From assembly GCA_036383255.1 (NCBI GenBank), contig DASVOS010000011.1, positions 126,007 through 190,006 on the forward strand: 64,000 nucleotides of DNA, given 5' to 3'. Every line of letters begins with the position of its first letter. Positions within the stretch are counted from its first letter, which is position 1. Of this stretch, positions 31,377 through 41,400 are shown one piece after another. The translations under genes were made by a program, and so were the position numbers. The notes under the pieces are model-generated. The model ran no database searches, was not told the DNA's origin, and saw only the letters and a list, made by a program, of their open reading frames with translations. Source of the DNA: Gammaproteobacteria bacterium. Its GTDB lineage: Bacteria; Pseudomonadota; Gammaproteobacteria; Natronospirales; REEB76.

Positions 31377-32725
31377 CAACGCCGCTTCGGATCGAAATGC
31401 TTCTTGATGCCCTGCCAGCACTCGTAGTAGTCGCCCTGCAGCTCCTTGGCTTCCAGGGCCTGCTTGGTGGGGCGGATCACGGCGCGGGTCTCGAACATGA
31501 AGGCCATGGTGTCCACGATGTGCAGGGGCTTGGAGGTGTCGCCCGCCACCGCCTTCTCGTAGCTGCCGGCGTCGGGACCGTGGCCGCTCATGCAGTTGTG
31601 CAGCGAGGCGCCGCCCGGCACGAAGCCGCCGCTCTCCTTCGCGTCGTACACGCCGGTGATGAGGCCCATGAACTCCGAGGCCACGTTGCGGTGGAACCAG
31701 GGCGGACGGAAGGTATCCTCCGCCACCAGCCAGCGGGGCGGGAACACCACGAAGTCCATGTTCGCGGTGCCGGGCGTGTCGCTCGCCGAGGTCAGCACCG
31801 TGAAGATGGACGGATCCGGATGGTCGTAGCTGATGGAGCCGATGGTGTTGAAGCGGCGCAGGTCGTACTTGTAGGGGGCGTGGTTGCCGTGCCAGCCCGC
31901 CACGTCCAGGGGCGAGTGGCCGATGGCGGCGGACCAGAGCTTGCCCTGGAACTTGCCCACTAATTCGAAATCCCCCTCCACGTCCTCGTAGGCCGCTTTC
32001 GGGTACAGGAAGTCACGGGCGTTGGCCAGGGCGTTGGAACCGATGGGCCCCAGCTCCGGCAGGCGCAGGGTGGCGCCGAAGTTCTCGGCCACGTAGCCGC
32101 GGGCGCTGCCGTCCGGCAACTCCACCTTGAAGCGGATGCCCCGGGGGATCACCGCGATCTCCAGCGGCATCACGTTCAGCACGCCGAGTTCGGTGGAGAT
32201 CTTGAGGCGCCCTTCCTGCGGCACGATCAGCAGCTCGCCGTCCGCGTCGTAGAAGTAGCGGCCCTGCATGGGCGTGTTCACCGCATACATGTGGATGCCC
32301 ACGCCCGCCTGGCCCGCGGGGCCGCCGTTGCCCGCCACCGTCGTCAGGCCCGCGATGAAATCCGTGGGCGCGCTCGGGATGGGGAACGGGCTCCAGCGCA
32401 GCTGGTTGGGCGTCGCCGGGACCTCGTCGAAGCGGTTGTGGAAACGCCCTTCCGGCATGGCCTTGAAGGGCTTGTGCACCGCGGCGGGACGGATGCGGTA
32501 GAGCCAGCTGCGGCGATTGGCGTGGCGCGGTGCCGTGAAGGCGGTGCCGGAGATCTGTTCCGCGTAGAGGCCGTAGGGGACCTTCTGGGGGGAGTTGCGG
32601 CCTTCCGGCAGCACGCCGGGCAGCGCCTCGGTGGCGAACTCGTTGCCGAAGCCGGACTGGTAGCTGGCCGCATCGGCGGCAGCCGCCGCGAGCTTGGGTT
32701 CCATGGCGCTGACTTTCTGGCTCAT
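31376..32725 (-). CDS. hmgA: Homogentisate 1,2-dioxygenase
   Basis: A 449-residue non-haem iron dioxygenase that opens the ring of homogentisate to maleylacetoacetate. The sequence [26 protein letters not shown] is the family N-terminus. [18 protein letters not shown] carries the iron-ligand His and Glu, and [12 protein letters not shown] the second iron-ligand His. The gene follows hppD by 16 bases and ends on the start codon of the small lipoprotein. The operon order hppD-hmgA-(lipoprotein)-fahA-maiA gives the complete route from 4-hydroxyphenylpyruvate. Confidence 0.97.
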   Translation of the reverse strand: MSQKVSAMEPKLAAAAADAASYQSGFGNEFATEALPGVLPEGRNSPQKVPYGLYAEQISGTAFTAPRHANRRSWLYRIRPAAVHKPFKAMPEGRFHNRFDEVPATPNQLRWSPFPIPSAPTDFIAGLTTVAGNGGPAGQAGVGIHMYAVNTPMQGRYFYDADGELLIVPQEGRLKISTELGVLNVMPLEIAVIPRGIRFKVELPDGSARGYVAENFGATLRLPELGPIGSNALANARDFLYPKAAYEDVEGDFELVGKFQGKLWSAAIGHSPLDVAGWHGNHAPYKYDLRRFNTIGSISYDHPDPSIFTVLTSASDTPGTANMDFVVFPPRWLVAEDTFRPPWFHRNVASEFMGLITGVYDAKESGGFVPGGASLHNCMSGHGPDAGSYEKAVAGDTSKPLHIVDTMAFMFETRAVIRPTKQALEAKELQGDYYECWQGIKKHFDPKRR

Positions 32726-32741
32726 GCCCGGCTCCGGATGT

Positions 32742-33830
32742 TTAGAGGACGCCCCGCTTCATCTGGTCTCGCTCGATACTCTCGAACAGCGCCTGGAAGT
32801 TGCCCTCGCCGAAGCCCTCGTTGCCCTTGCGCTGGATGATCTCGAAGAACACCGGGCCGATGACGTTCTGGGTGAAGATCTGCAGGAGCAGCTTCTTCTT
32901 GGTCTCCCGGTCCGCGTCGATGAGGATCTTGTTCTTGGCGAGGCGGGGCACGTCCTCGCCGTGGTTCGGCACCCGCTCGTCCACCATCTCGAAGTAGGCG
33001 TCGGGGGTGTCCAGGAACTGCAGGCCGGCCTTGCGCATGGCCTCCACCGTGGCGTAGATGTCGTCGGTGAAGCAGGCGATGTGCTGGATGCCCTCGCCCT
33101 TGTACTCGTTCAGGTACTCGTTGATCTGACTCTTGGGGTCGCTGGACTCGTTCAAGGGGATGCGCACCATGCCGTCCGGCGCGGTCATGGCCTTGGAGAT
33201 GAGGCCGGTCTTCACGCCCTTGATGTCGAAGTAGCGGATCTCGCGGAAGTTGAACAGCTGCTCGTAGAACTTCGCGAACTTCTCCATGTTGCCGAAGTAC
33301 AGGTTGTGGGTCAGGTGGTCCACGAAGGTGAGGCCGAAGCCCTTGGGGTGCTTGTCCACGCCCGGCAGGTACTCGAACTCGGCGCCGTAGACCTCGCCCT
33401 TGGCGCCGTAGCGGTCCACGAGGTACAGCATGCTGCCGCCGATGCCCTTGATGACCGGCACGTCCACGGCCTTGGTGGATTCCAGGGACTCGATGGCCTC
33501 GCCGCCGTTCTTGAGGGCGGCGGCCTTCACCTGGTCGGCGGGCTTGGCGAAACGGATGGCGAAGCCGCAGGCCGAGGGGCCGTGCTGCTTGGCGAACTGG
33601 GCGGCGAAGGAGCCGGGCTCCTCGTTCACCAGGAAGTTGCACTCGCCCTGGCGGTAGAGCGTGATCGCCTTCTTCTTGTGCTTGGCGACGGCGGTGAACC
33701 CGAGGCGCGGGAACAGGCCGTGCAGCAGCTTCGCGTCCGGGGCGGCGAACTCCACGAACTCGAAACCGTCCACCCCCATGGGGTTCTCGAACTGCACCGG
33801 CTTGATGCCGACGTTGGGCTGCGCACTCAT
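32742..33830 (-). CDS. hppD: 4-Hydroxyphenylpyruvate dioxygenase
   Basis: An iron(II) dioxygenase that converts 4-hydroxyphenylpyruvate to homogentisate. ATG at 33830 gives [29 protein letters not shown] and a 362-residue chain; GAGGTGA lies just upstream. The longer open frame to 33923 is not used. The three iron ligands are visible: the His of [13 protein letters not shown], the His of [16 protein letters not shown], and the Glu of [12 protein letters not shown]. The C-terminus [21 protein letters not shown] is typical. It stands 108 bases after kynA. Confidence 0.97.
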   Translation of the reverse strand: MSAQPNVGIKPVQFENPMGVDGFEFVEFAAPDAKLLHGLFPRLGFTAVAKHKKKAITLYRQGECNFLVNEEPGSFAAQFAKQHGPSACGFAIRFAKPADQVKAAALKNGGEAIESLESTKAVDVPVIKGIGGSMLYLVDRYGAKGEVYGAEFEYLPGVDKHPKGFGLTFVDHLTHNLYFGNMEKFAKFYEQLFNFREIRYFDIKGVKTGLISKAMTAPDGMVRIPLNESSDPKSQINEYLNEYKGEGIQHIACFTDDIYATVEAMRKAGLQFLDTPDAYFEMVDERVPNHGEDVPRLAKNKILIDADRETKKKLLLQIFTQNVIGPVFFEIIQRKGNEGFGEGNFQALFESIERDQMKRGVL

Positions 33831-33938
33831 TTCTGTCACCTCGGGTCTGAAGCCCGCCCGCTCGTGCCGGGAAGGCTGAGAAGTCAATCGCTTATTATAC
33901 CGCCGGGGTCCGGCACGTCCCAAACCGCCGGAAATCAG

Positions 33939-34793
33939 CTACTTAACGACGCCTATCTCTGTGCGCACATCGATGAGTTCGGGGAAGAACGTCAGGGACA
34001 GGGCCTTCTCCAGGAACTTCACGCCCGAGGAGCCGCCGGTGCCCTGCTTGTGGCCGATGATGCGCTCCACGGTCTTCATGTGCCGGAAGCGCCAGAGCTG
34101 GAAGTACTCTTCCACGTCCACGAGCTTCTCGCACATCTCGTAGGCGTCCCACCACTCGCGGGTGCCCTCGTAGACCTTCTTGAACACTTGGGTCACGCCC
34201 GGGTGCCGCTCGTAGGGCTGCGACCAGTCCCGCTCCACCCGCTCCTGCGGGACCGGCAGGCCGCGACGCTTCAGGTAGCGCAGGAACTCGTCGTAGAGGC
34301 TCGGGCGGTTCAGGAGCTCCGTGAGCAGCGCGTGGACCTTGGGGTCATAGCGGAACACGCCCACGAGCTCGGCGGACTTGTTGCCCAGCATGAACTCCAG
34401 CGCCCGGTACTGGTGCGACTGGAAGCCGGAGGCGGTGCCGAGAGCCGAGCGGAACTCGGCATACTCGGTGGGGGTGAGGGTCTCCAGCACCGCCCACTGG
34501 TTGAAGAGCTGCATCTGGATCTGCTTCACCCGGGACAGGATCTTGAAGCAGGGCTCCAGCTGGTCCTTCTGGATGTGGCGGATGGCGGCATCCAGCTCGT
34601 GCAGCAGCAGCTTGATCCAGAGCTCGGAGGTCTGGTGCTGGATGATGAACAGCATCTCGTCGTGGTGCAGCGGGCTCGTCACCGGCTGCTGGGCCGAGAA
34701 CAGCACGTCGAGCTTGAGGTACCCGGAATAGGTCTCCTGGGGCTTCAGGTCCCGGTGGATGCCCTGCTCCAGCTCGCGTTTGTTGCCGCTCAT
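33939..34793 (-). CDS. kynA: Tryptophan 2,3-dioxygenase
   Basis: A 284-residue haem dioxygenase that opens the tryptophan indole ring to N-formylkynurenine. [46 protein letters not shown] is the family signature with substrate-binding residues. [19 protein letters not shown] and the C-terminal [18 protein letters not shown], containing the haem-ligand His and substrate loop, are complete. No kynurenine formamidase or kynureninase gene is in the window. It is the first gene on the minus-strand aromatic amino acid cluster. Confidence 0.96.
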   Translation of the reverse strand: MSGNKRELEQGIHRDLKPQETYSGYLKLDVLFSAQQPVTSPLHHDEMLFIIQHQTSELWIKLLLHELDAAIRHIQKDQLEPCFKILSRVKQIQMQLFNQWAVLETLTPTEYAEFRSALGTASGFQSHQYRALEFMLGNKSAELVGVFRYDPKVHALLTELLNRPSLYDEFLRYLKRRGLPVPQERVERDWSQPYERHPGVTQVFKKVYEGTREWWDAYEMCEKLVDVEEYFQLWRFRHMKTVERIIGHKQGTGGSSGVKFLEKALSLTFFPELIDVRTEIGVVK

Positions 34794-34916
34794 GCCTGTT
34801 TCCAGCCTGAAAGTGCCGCCATTCTACCCGACCCCCCTGTTTCGACCCCCGGCTGGCGGGTCCCGGCCCCCCTGCCCGGGCCGCCGGTCCCCATCAGGAC
34901 CAAAAAGGGTGTCATG

Positions 34917-34922
34917 TATAAT
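34917..34922 (+). promoter_or_regulatory. Putative -10 box of the 2-oxo acid dehydrogenase operon
   Basis: A consensus TATAAT lies in the 249-bp divergent gap between kynA and the E1alpha gene. No clear -35 element is seen. A second AT-rich spot (CTATCTATATAAG, about 34961-34973) is nearer the gene. Confidence 0.4.
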
Positions 34923-35042
34923 TGCGCCCCCGCCCGGCCCCCATGCCGGGCGCTATCTATATAAGCACTCCCCGCCGGCGGGCCCGCAGGACCCCATGAG
35001 GTCCTCAAAGAGCCCCGGGCGGCTTTCCAGGAGCTAAAAGCC

Positions 35043-36122
35043 TTGAAGACCGCCGCCACCTTCGAGATCAAGTACCAGCAGTATCTCGACCACGAAGCCA
35101 AGCTCGTGCAGAAGGACCTCCCCAAGTTCGCCAAGGACAAGGAGGAGCTGCTGAAGATGTACCGCGCGATGACCTTCGTGCGGGTCTTCGACACCAAGGC
35201 CATCGCCCTGCAGCGCACCGGCCAGCTCGGCACCTACGCCTCCAGCCTCGGCCACGAGGCCACCCACGTGGGCATCGGCGCCGCCATGAAGCAGGAAGAC
35301 GCGTTCTTCCCCATGTACCGCGAGTACGGCACCCAGTTCTACCGCGGCGTGAAGCCCCATGAGGTGCTCCTGTTCTGGGGCGGCGACGAGCGCGGCAACA
35401 ACTTCTCGGGTCCCAAGCATGACTTCGCCTGGTGCGTGCCCATCGCCACCCAGTACCACCACGCGGCCGGCGCCGCGACGGCGTTCAAGCTGCGCAAGGA
35501 GAAGCGCGCGGCGGTGACGGTGATCGGCGACGGCGGCACCTCCCAGGGCGACTATTACGAGGCCATCAACTGCGCCGGCGCCTGGCAGCTGCCGGTGGTG
35601 TTCGTGGTGTGCAACAACAAGTGGGCCATCTCGGTGCCCCTCTCCGCCCAGACCGCCTGCGAGACCCTGGCCCAGAAGGCCATCGCCGGCGGCATCGAGG
35701 GCATCCAGGTGGACGGCAACGACATCATCGCCGTGCGCGACGTGATGGATAAGGCGCTGGAGAAGGCGCGCGCAGGCAAGGGCCCGACCCTGGTGGAGGC
35801 CCTCACCTACCGCCTGCACGACCACACCACGGCGGATGACGCCACCCGCTACCGCCCCAAGGGCGAGGTCGAGGGCGAGTGGAAGAAGGAGCCCCTGGTC
35901 CGGATCCGCAAGTACCTCATGGACATCGGCGCCTGGGACCAGAAGAAGGAGGACGCCCTGCTGGCCGAGTGCGCCGAGCGGGTGGACGCCGAGGTGAAGC
36001 TATATAAGGAAGCCGGCAAGCCGCCGGTGGAGAGCATGTTCGACCACATGTTCGCGAACCTGCCGGAGGCGCTCGTCGCCCAGCGCGAAGAGGCGGTCGA
36101 GGAGGGTTCCCACCATGGCTAA
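35043..36122 (+). CDS. 2-Oxo acid dehydrogenase E1 component, alpha subunit
   Basis: The thiamine diphosphate-binding E1alpha of a pyruvate or branched-chain 2-oxo acid dehydrogenase complex (359 residues). The ThDP motif is VTVIGDGGTSQGDYYEAINCAGAWQLPVVFVVCNN. The E1alpha phosphorylation-loop equivalent YRLHDHTTADDATRYR follows. The start appears to be TTG at 35043 with AGGAG upstream; no in-frame ATG lies near. It overlaps E1beta by eight bases. The heterotetrameric E1 and the leucine genes nearby favour the branched-chain substrate, but a pyruvate dehydrogenase of this architecture is equally compatible. Confidence 0.92.
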   Translation: MKTAATFEIKYQQYLDHEAKLVQKDLPKFAKDKEELLKMYRAMTFVRVFDTKAIALQRTGQLGTYASSLGHEATHVGIGAAMKQEDAFFPMYREYGTQFYRGVKPHEVLLFWGGDERGNNFSGPKHDFAWCVPIATQYHHAAGAATAFKLRKEKRAAVTVIGDGGTSQGDYYEAINCAGAWQLPVVFVVCNNKWAISVPLSAQTACETLAQKAIAGGIEGIQVDGNDIIAVRDVMDKALEKARAGKGPTLVEALTYRLHDHTTADDATRYRPKGEVEGEWKKEPLVRIRKYLMDIGAWDQKKEDALLAECAERVDAEVKLYKEAGKPPVESMFDHMFANLPEALVAQREEAVEEGSHHG

Positions 36123-37092
36123 GGTCACGATGGTCGAAGCCATCACCATGGCGATGGCCCACGAGATGGAGAGAGACCCTTCCGTGGTGGTGCTGGGCGA
36201 GGACGTGGGCCTCAACGGCGGCGTGTTCCGCGCCACCCTCGGCCTGCAGCAGCGCTTCGGCAAGGACCGGGTGATGGACACGCCGCTGGCCGAGGCGCTC
36301 ATCGCCGGCATCTCCATCGGCATGGCGACCCAGGGCATGAAGCCCATCGCCGAGATCCAGTTCTCCGGCTTCATCTATCCCGCCGTGGACCAGATGATCA
36401 ACCACGCCGGCCGCCTGCGCACCCGCACCCGCGGCCGCCTGCACGTGCCCATGGTGCTGCGCGCCCCCTCGGGCGGCGGCATCCACGCGCCGGAACACCA
36501 TTCCGAGAGCAACGAGGCGATGTTCGCCCACATGCCGGGCATCCGCACCGTGATGCCCTCCTCCCCGTCCCGCGCCTACGGCCTGCTGCTCGCCGCCATC
36601 CGCGACCCGGATCCGGTGGTGTTCCTGGAGCCGACGCGCCTGTACCGCCTGAACAAGGCGGAAGTGGAGGATGACGGCAAGGCGCTGCCGCTGGACACCT
36701 GCTTCGTGCTGCGGGAAGGCGAGGACGTGACGCTGGTGTCCTGGGGCGCCATGGTCCACGAGACCCTGCAGGCCGCCGCCAAGCTGGGCGAGGAAGGCGT
36801 GAGCTGCGACGTGATCGACCTGGCCACCGTCGCGCCCATCGACTTCGACACCATCCTGGAATCCGTGGAGAAGACCGGCCGCCTGGTCATCATCCACGAG
36901 GCCCCGCGCAACTGCGGCGTGGGCGCCGAGATCGCCGCCACCGTGGCGGAGAAGGTCATCTACTCCCTGAAGGCGCCGATCCAGCGCGTCACGGGTTATG
37001 ACATACCGATGCCGCTCTTCAAGCTGGAGCATGATTACATGCCGAGCGTGGACCGCGTGGTCAAGGGCATCCGCAAGGCGCTGGAGGCATAA
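36115..37092 (+). CDS. 2-Oxo acid dehydrogenase E1 component, beta subunit
   Basis: A 325-residue transketolase-like subunit that completes the alpha2beta2 E1. VVVLGEDVGLNGGVFRATLGLQQRFG and DTPLAEALIAGISIGMATQGMKPIAEIQFSGF are the pyrimidine-domain signatures; the Glu of LGEDVG contacts the ThDP aminopyrimidine. The C-terminal domain includes VSWGAMVHETLQAA and RLVIIHEAPRNCGVGAEIAA. Its ATG lies within the end of E1alpha, and E2 follows after five bases. Confidence 0.93.
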   Translation: MAKVTMVEAITMAMAHEMERDPSVVVLGEDVGLNGGVFRATLGLQQRFGKDRVMDTPLAEALIAGISIGMATQGMKPIAEIQFSGFIYPAVDQMINHAGRLRTRTRGRLHVPMVLRAPSGGGIHAPEHHSESNEAMFAHMPGIRTVMPSSPSRAYGLLLAAIRDPDPVVFLEPTRLYRLNKAEVEDDGKALPLDTCFVLREGEDVTLVSWGAMVHETLQAAAKLGEEGVSCDVIDLATVAPIDFDTILESVEKTGRLVIIHEAPRNCGVGAEIAATVAEKVIYSLKAPIQRVTGYDIPMPLFKLEHDYMPSVDRVVKGIRKALEA

Positions 37093-37097
37093 CAAGC

Positions 37098-38357
37098 ATG
37101 AAGACGTTCAACCTCCCGGACCTGGGCGAAGGCCTGCAGGAAGCCGAGATCGTCAGCTGGCACGTGAAGGAAGGCGACACCGTGAAGGTGGACCAGCCCC
37201 TCGTGTCCGTCGAGACCGCCAAGGCCGTGGTGGACGTGCCGTCCCCCTACGCCGGCAAGATCGCCAAGCTCTACGGCAAGAACGGCGACATCATCCCCAC
37301 CCACTCCGCGCTGGTGGACTTCGACATCGACGGGGGCGGCGCTGCCGCGCCGGCGCCGAAGGCCAAGGCTGAAGAGGCCGCGGCCCAGAAGGCCGCGCCG
37401 GACGCCAAGAAGACCACTCCGGTCGCCGAGGACAGCGGCACCGTGGTGGGCAACGTGCCCACCAGCAACGCCGTGGTGGCCGAGACCGCCATCATCCGCA
37501 AGAAGCAGAAGCAGGAACCGCAGCGCGTGAAAGCGCTGCCCTCCGTGCGCATCCTCGCCAAGCAGATGGGCGTGGACCTCTCCGGCATCCCGCCCACCGG
37601 CAAGAACGACACCATCAGCGCCGACGACGTGCGCAACGCGGCGGGCGGCCGTGGCGGCGCCGCTCCTTCCGCGCCGCAGGCGCGCTGGGACGTGCCGCCC
37701 AAGCGCGCCGACGTGAAGTACGGCGTGGCGGAGCCCCTGCGCGGCCCGCGCCGCGCCATGCACGCCAGCATGACCAAGTCACGCTCGGAAGTCGCCGAAT
37801 GCACCCTGTTCGACGACGCCGACATCCACGGCTGGATGCCGGGCCAGGACATCACGGTGCGCATCGTGCGCGCCATCGTGGCCGGCTGCCGCGCCGAGCC
37901 CGAGCTCAACGCCTGGTACGACGGCGAGAAGCTGGAGCGCACCATCCACGAGCGCGTGGACCTCGCCATGGCGGTGGACACGCCGGACGGGCTGATCGTG
38001 CCCATCCTGCGCCGCGTGGAGAGCAAGAACGCCCAGCAGCTGCGCGACGATCTGAACCGCATCAAGGAAGCCACCCGCAACCGCACCGTGGCCCCGGCGG
38101 ACATGAAGGACCCGACCATCACCCTCTCGAACTTCGGGATGATGGCCGGCCGCTACGCCACCCCGGTGGTGGTGCCGCCGCAGGTGGCCATCCTCGGCAC
38201 CGGCGGCCTGCGCCACGACGTGGTGCCGGTCATGGGCGGCATCGAGGTGCACAAGCGCATCCCGCTCTCCATCACCTTCGACCACCGCTGCATCACCGGC
38301 GGCACCGCCTGCCGCTGGCTGGCCGCCGTGATCAAGGACCTGGAAAAGGCGCAATGA
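37098..38357 (+). CDS. 2-Oxo acid dehydrogenase E2 component (dihydrolipoyl acyltransferase)
   Basis: A 419-residue acyltransferase core of the complex. A single N-terminal lipoyl domain carries the lipoylated lysine in VSVETAKAVVDVPSPYAGK (Lys near residue 43). An Ala/Lys-rich linker leads to the peripheral-subunit-binding domain (VKALPSVRILAKQMGVDLSGIPPTG). The catalytic domain ends with SITFDHRCITGGTACRWL. The active-site His is present, but the usual DHRxxDG aspartate is Thr (DHRCITGG), a variant seen in some related E2 chains. No E3 (lipoamide dehydrogenase) gene is in the window, so E3 must come from elsewhere. Confidence 0.92.
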   Translation: MKTFNLPDLGEGLQEAEIVSWHVKEGDTVKVDQPLVSVETAKAVVDVPSPYAGKIAKLYGKNGDIIPTHSALVDFDIDGGGAAAPAPKAKAEEAAAQKAAPDAKKTTPVAEDSGTVVGNVPTSNAVVAETAIIRKKQKQEPQRVKALPSVRILAKQMGVDLSGIPPTGKNDTISADDVRNAAGGRGGAAPSAPQARWDVPPKRADVKYGVAEPLRGPRRAMHASMTKSRSEVAECTLFDDADIHGWMPGQDITVRIVRAIVAGCRAEPELNAWYDGEKLERTIHERVDLAMAVDTPDGLIVPILRRVESKNAQQLRDDLNRIKEATRNRTVAPADMKDPTITLSNFGMMAGRYATPVVVPPQVAILGTGGLRHDVVPVMGGIEVHKRIPLSITFDHRCITGGTACRWLAAVIKDLEKAQ

Positions 38358-38469
38358 CCGCCTTATGACGCAAGCCGCGGACGGCGACCCCAGGGTCGCC
38401 GTTTGCATATCCAGCGCAGTAAAATACCGCTCCTAACCCCAAGAACACGCCCGCAAAAGGCCCGCCTCC

Positions 38470-41400
38470 ATGCCGCAACGGAAATCGCCCCCCAAGGACA
38501 AGCACCTGGAGAAGGTGATCGCCCTCGCCAAGAAGCATTCCGCCGCGGCCGACCTCGAGAGGTTCATCGTCTCCTACTACGCCGACATCGCCGAGGAGGA
38601 CATCCTGGCGCAGTCGCCGGAGGACCTGTACGGCGCGGTGCTGAGCCACTGGGAGTTCGGCGCCAAGCGCCTGCCGGGCGAGACCAAGGTGCGGGTGTTC
38701 AACCCCGACCCGAAGAAGGACGGCTGGAAGAGCCCCCACACCATCATCGAGATGGTGAACGACGACATGCCGTTCCTGGTGGACACCACCACCATGACCC
38801 TGAGCCGGCTCGGCGCCGGCATCCACCTCACCGTGCACCCGATCTACCACGTGAAGCGCGACGCGCGCGGCACGCTCACGCGCGTGGACGGCGAGCGCGG
38901 CGAGGGCATGATCACCGAGTCCTGGATGCACATCGAGGTGGACAGCCAGGGGGGCGCCGAGACCCTCGCCAAGCTGGAGGCCGCGCTGCAGAGCGCCATG
39001 CGCGACGTGCGCGCCACCATCGGCGACTGGCAGGCGATGCGCGACAAGCTCAAGCAGGTGCGCGAGGCAGTGCAGGCGCACCGCAGCGTGCTCGGCGACG
39101 CCGCGGTGGACGAGGGCCTGAAGTTCCTGGAGTGGCTGGGCGACAACCACTTCACCTTCCTCGGCGTGCGCGAGTACGTGCTTGGCGAGGAGAACGGCGA
39201 GGAGGTGCTGAAGCTGGTGCCGGACTCCGGCCTCGGCATCCTGCGCGACAGCCACGCCAAGGTCTCGCAGAGCTTCCTGGTGCTGCCCAAGGACGTGCGC
39301 AAGCGCGCCCGCGCCAAGGAGTTCATGATCATCACCAAGGCCAACTCCCAGGCCACGGTGCACCGCCCCGGCTACCTCGACTACGTGGGCGTGAAGCGCT
39401 TCGGCGCCGACGGCCAGGTGCTGGGCGAGTGGCGCTTCCTCGGCCTCTTCACCACCAGCGCCTACGCCACCAGCCCGCGCGACATACCGGTGCTGCGCGA
39501 GAAGGTCGCCGAGGTGATGCGCCGCTCCGAGCTTCCGGCCAACAGCCACGACGGCAAGGCGCTGATGCACATCCTCGAGACGCTGCCGCGCGACGAGCTG
39601 TTCCAGAGCACCACCGACGAGCTGTTCGAGACCGCCATGGGCGTGGTGCAACTGCAGGAGCGCCAGCGCGTCAAGCTGTTCATCCGCCGCGACAGCTTCG
39701 GCCGCTTCTTCTCCTGCCTCATCTACGTGCCGCGCGACCGCTACACCACACAGGTGCGCCAGAAGATCGAGAACGTGCTGTACCAGGCGCTCAACGGCAA
39801 GAGCGCCGAGCACACCGTGGCGCTGTCGGATTCCGCGCTCGCCCGCCTGCACGTGATCGTGCGCACCACCCCCTGGCAGCTCCCGCAGTTCGAGCGCTCC
39901 GCGCTCGAGAAGGACATCCAGCGCGCGGTGCGCTCCTGGCAGGACGAGCTCAAGGACGCCCTGGTGGAGAAGCTCGGCGAGGAGCACGGCTTGAAGCTCT
40001 TCGCCCGCTACGGCAACCACTTCCCCGCCGCCTACCAGGAGGACATCAAGCCCAAGGCGGCGGTGTTCGACGTGGAGGAGGTGGACGCGCTCAGCGCCAG
40101 CGAGGGCCTGCGCATGAGCCTGTACCGGCCGCTCAACGCGCCGCCGGGCTACCTGCGCTTCAAGACCTTCCACCGCGAGCAGACCATCCCCATCTCAGAC
40201 GCGCTGCCGATGCTGGAGAACATGGGCGTGCGGGTCATCAGCGAGCGCCCCTACGAGCTGGAGCTCGCCGACGGCAGCCTGGTGTGGATCCAGGACTTCG
40301 AGCTCATCCGCCCCGGCGATCTCGACGTGGAGGCGGTCAAGGTCGCGTTCCAGGAGCAGTTCGCCCGCGTCTGGCGCGGCGAGGCGGAGAGCGACGGCTT
40401 CAACCGGCTGGTGCTGGGCGCCGGCCTCGACTGGCGCCAGACCATGCTGCTGCGCGCCTACTGCAAGTACCTCTTGCAGACCGGCATCAGCTTCAGCCAG
40501 GCCTACATGGAGCGGGCGCTCTATACGCACCCCGCCCTCGCCGCCTCCCTGGTGCACCTGTTCGAGGCGCGCAACGACCCGGCCAAGACCCAGCGCCGCG
40601 ACCACCTCACCCAGCAGCATGCGACCGAGATCGCGGGCGCCCTGGAGCAGGTGTCGAGCCTGGACGACGACCGCATCATCCGCCTGTTCCTGGCCACCAT
40701 CATGGCCACGCTGCGCACCAACTACTTCCAGAAGGACGCGAACGGCGGCCACAAGGCCCACGTGTCCTTCAAGTTCGACCCGGCGCAGCTCGAGCTGCCC
40801 CTGCCCAAGCCCATGTTCGAGATCTGGGTGTACTCGCCCCGCGTCGAGGGCGTGCACCTGCGCATGGGCAAGGTGGCGCGCGGCGGCCTGCGCTGGTCGG
40901 ACCGGCGCGAGGACTTCCGTACCGAGGTGCTGGGCCTCGTCAAGGCGCAGAACGTCAAGAACACCGTGATCGTGCCGGTGGGCGCCAAGGGCGGCTTCTA
41001 CGTGAAGCGCCCGCCCGCGGGCGGCGACCGCGAGGCGGTGCTGAAGGAGGGCGTGGCCTGCTACCAGACCTTCCTGCGCGGCCTGCTCGACATCACCGAC
41101 AACCTGGCCGGCACCAAGGTGGTGCCGCCCAAGGACGTGGTGCGCCATGACCAGGACGACCCGTACCTCGTGGTCGCGGCCGACAAGGGCACCGCCACCT
41201 TCTCCGACATCGCCAACGGCGTGTCGGCGGAGTACGGCTTCTGGCTCGGCGACGCGTTCGCCTCCGGCGGCTCCGCGGGCTACGACCACAAGAAGATGGG
41301 CATCACCGCCAAGGGCGGCTGGGAGTCGGTCAAGCGCCACTTCCGCGAGCTCGGCGTGGACATCCAGGCCACCGACTTCACGGTGGTGGGCGTCGGCGAC

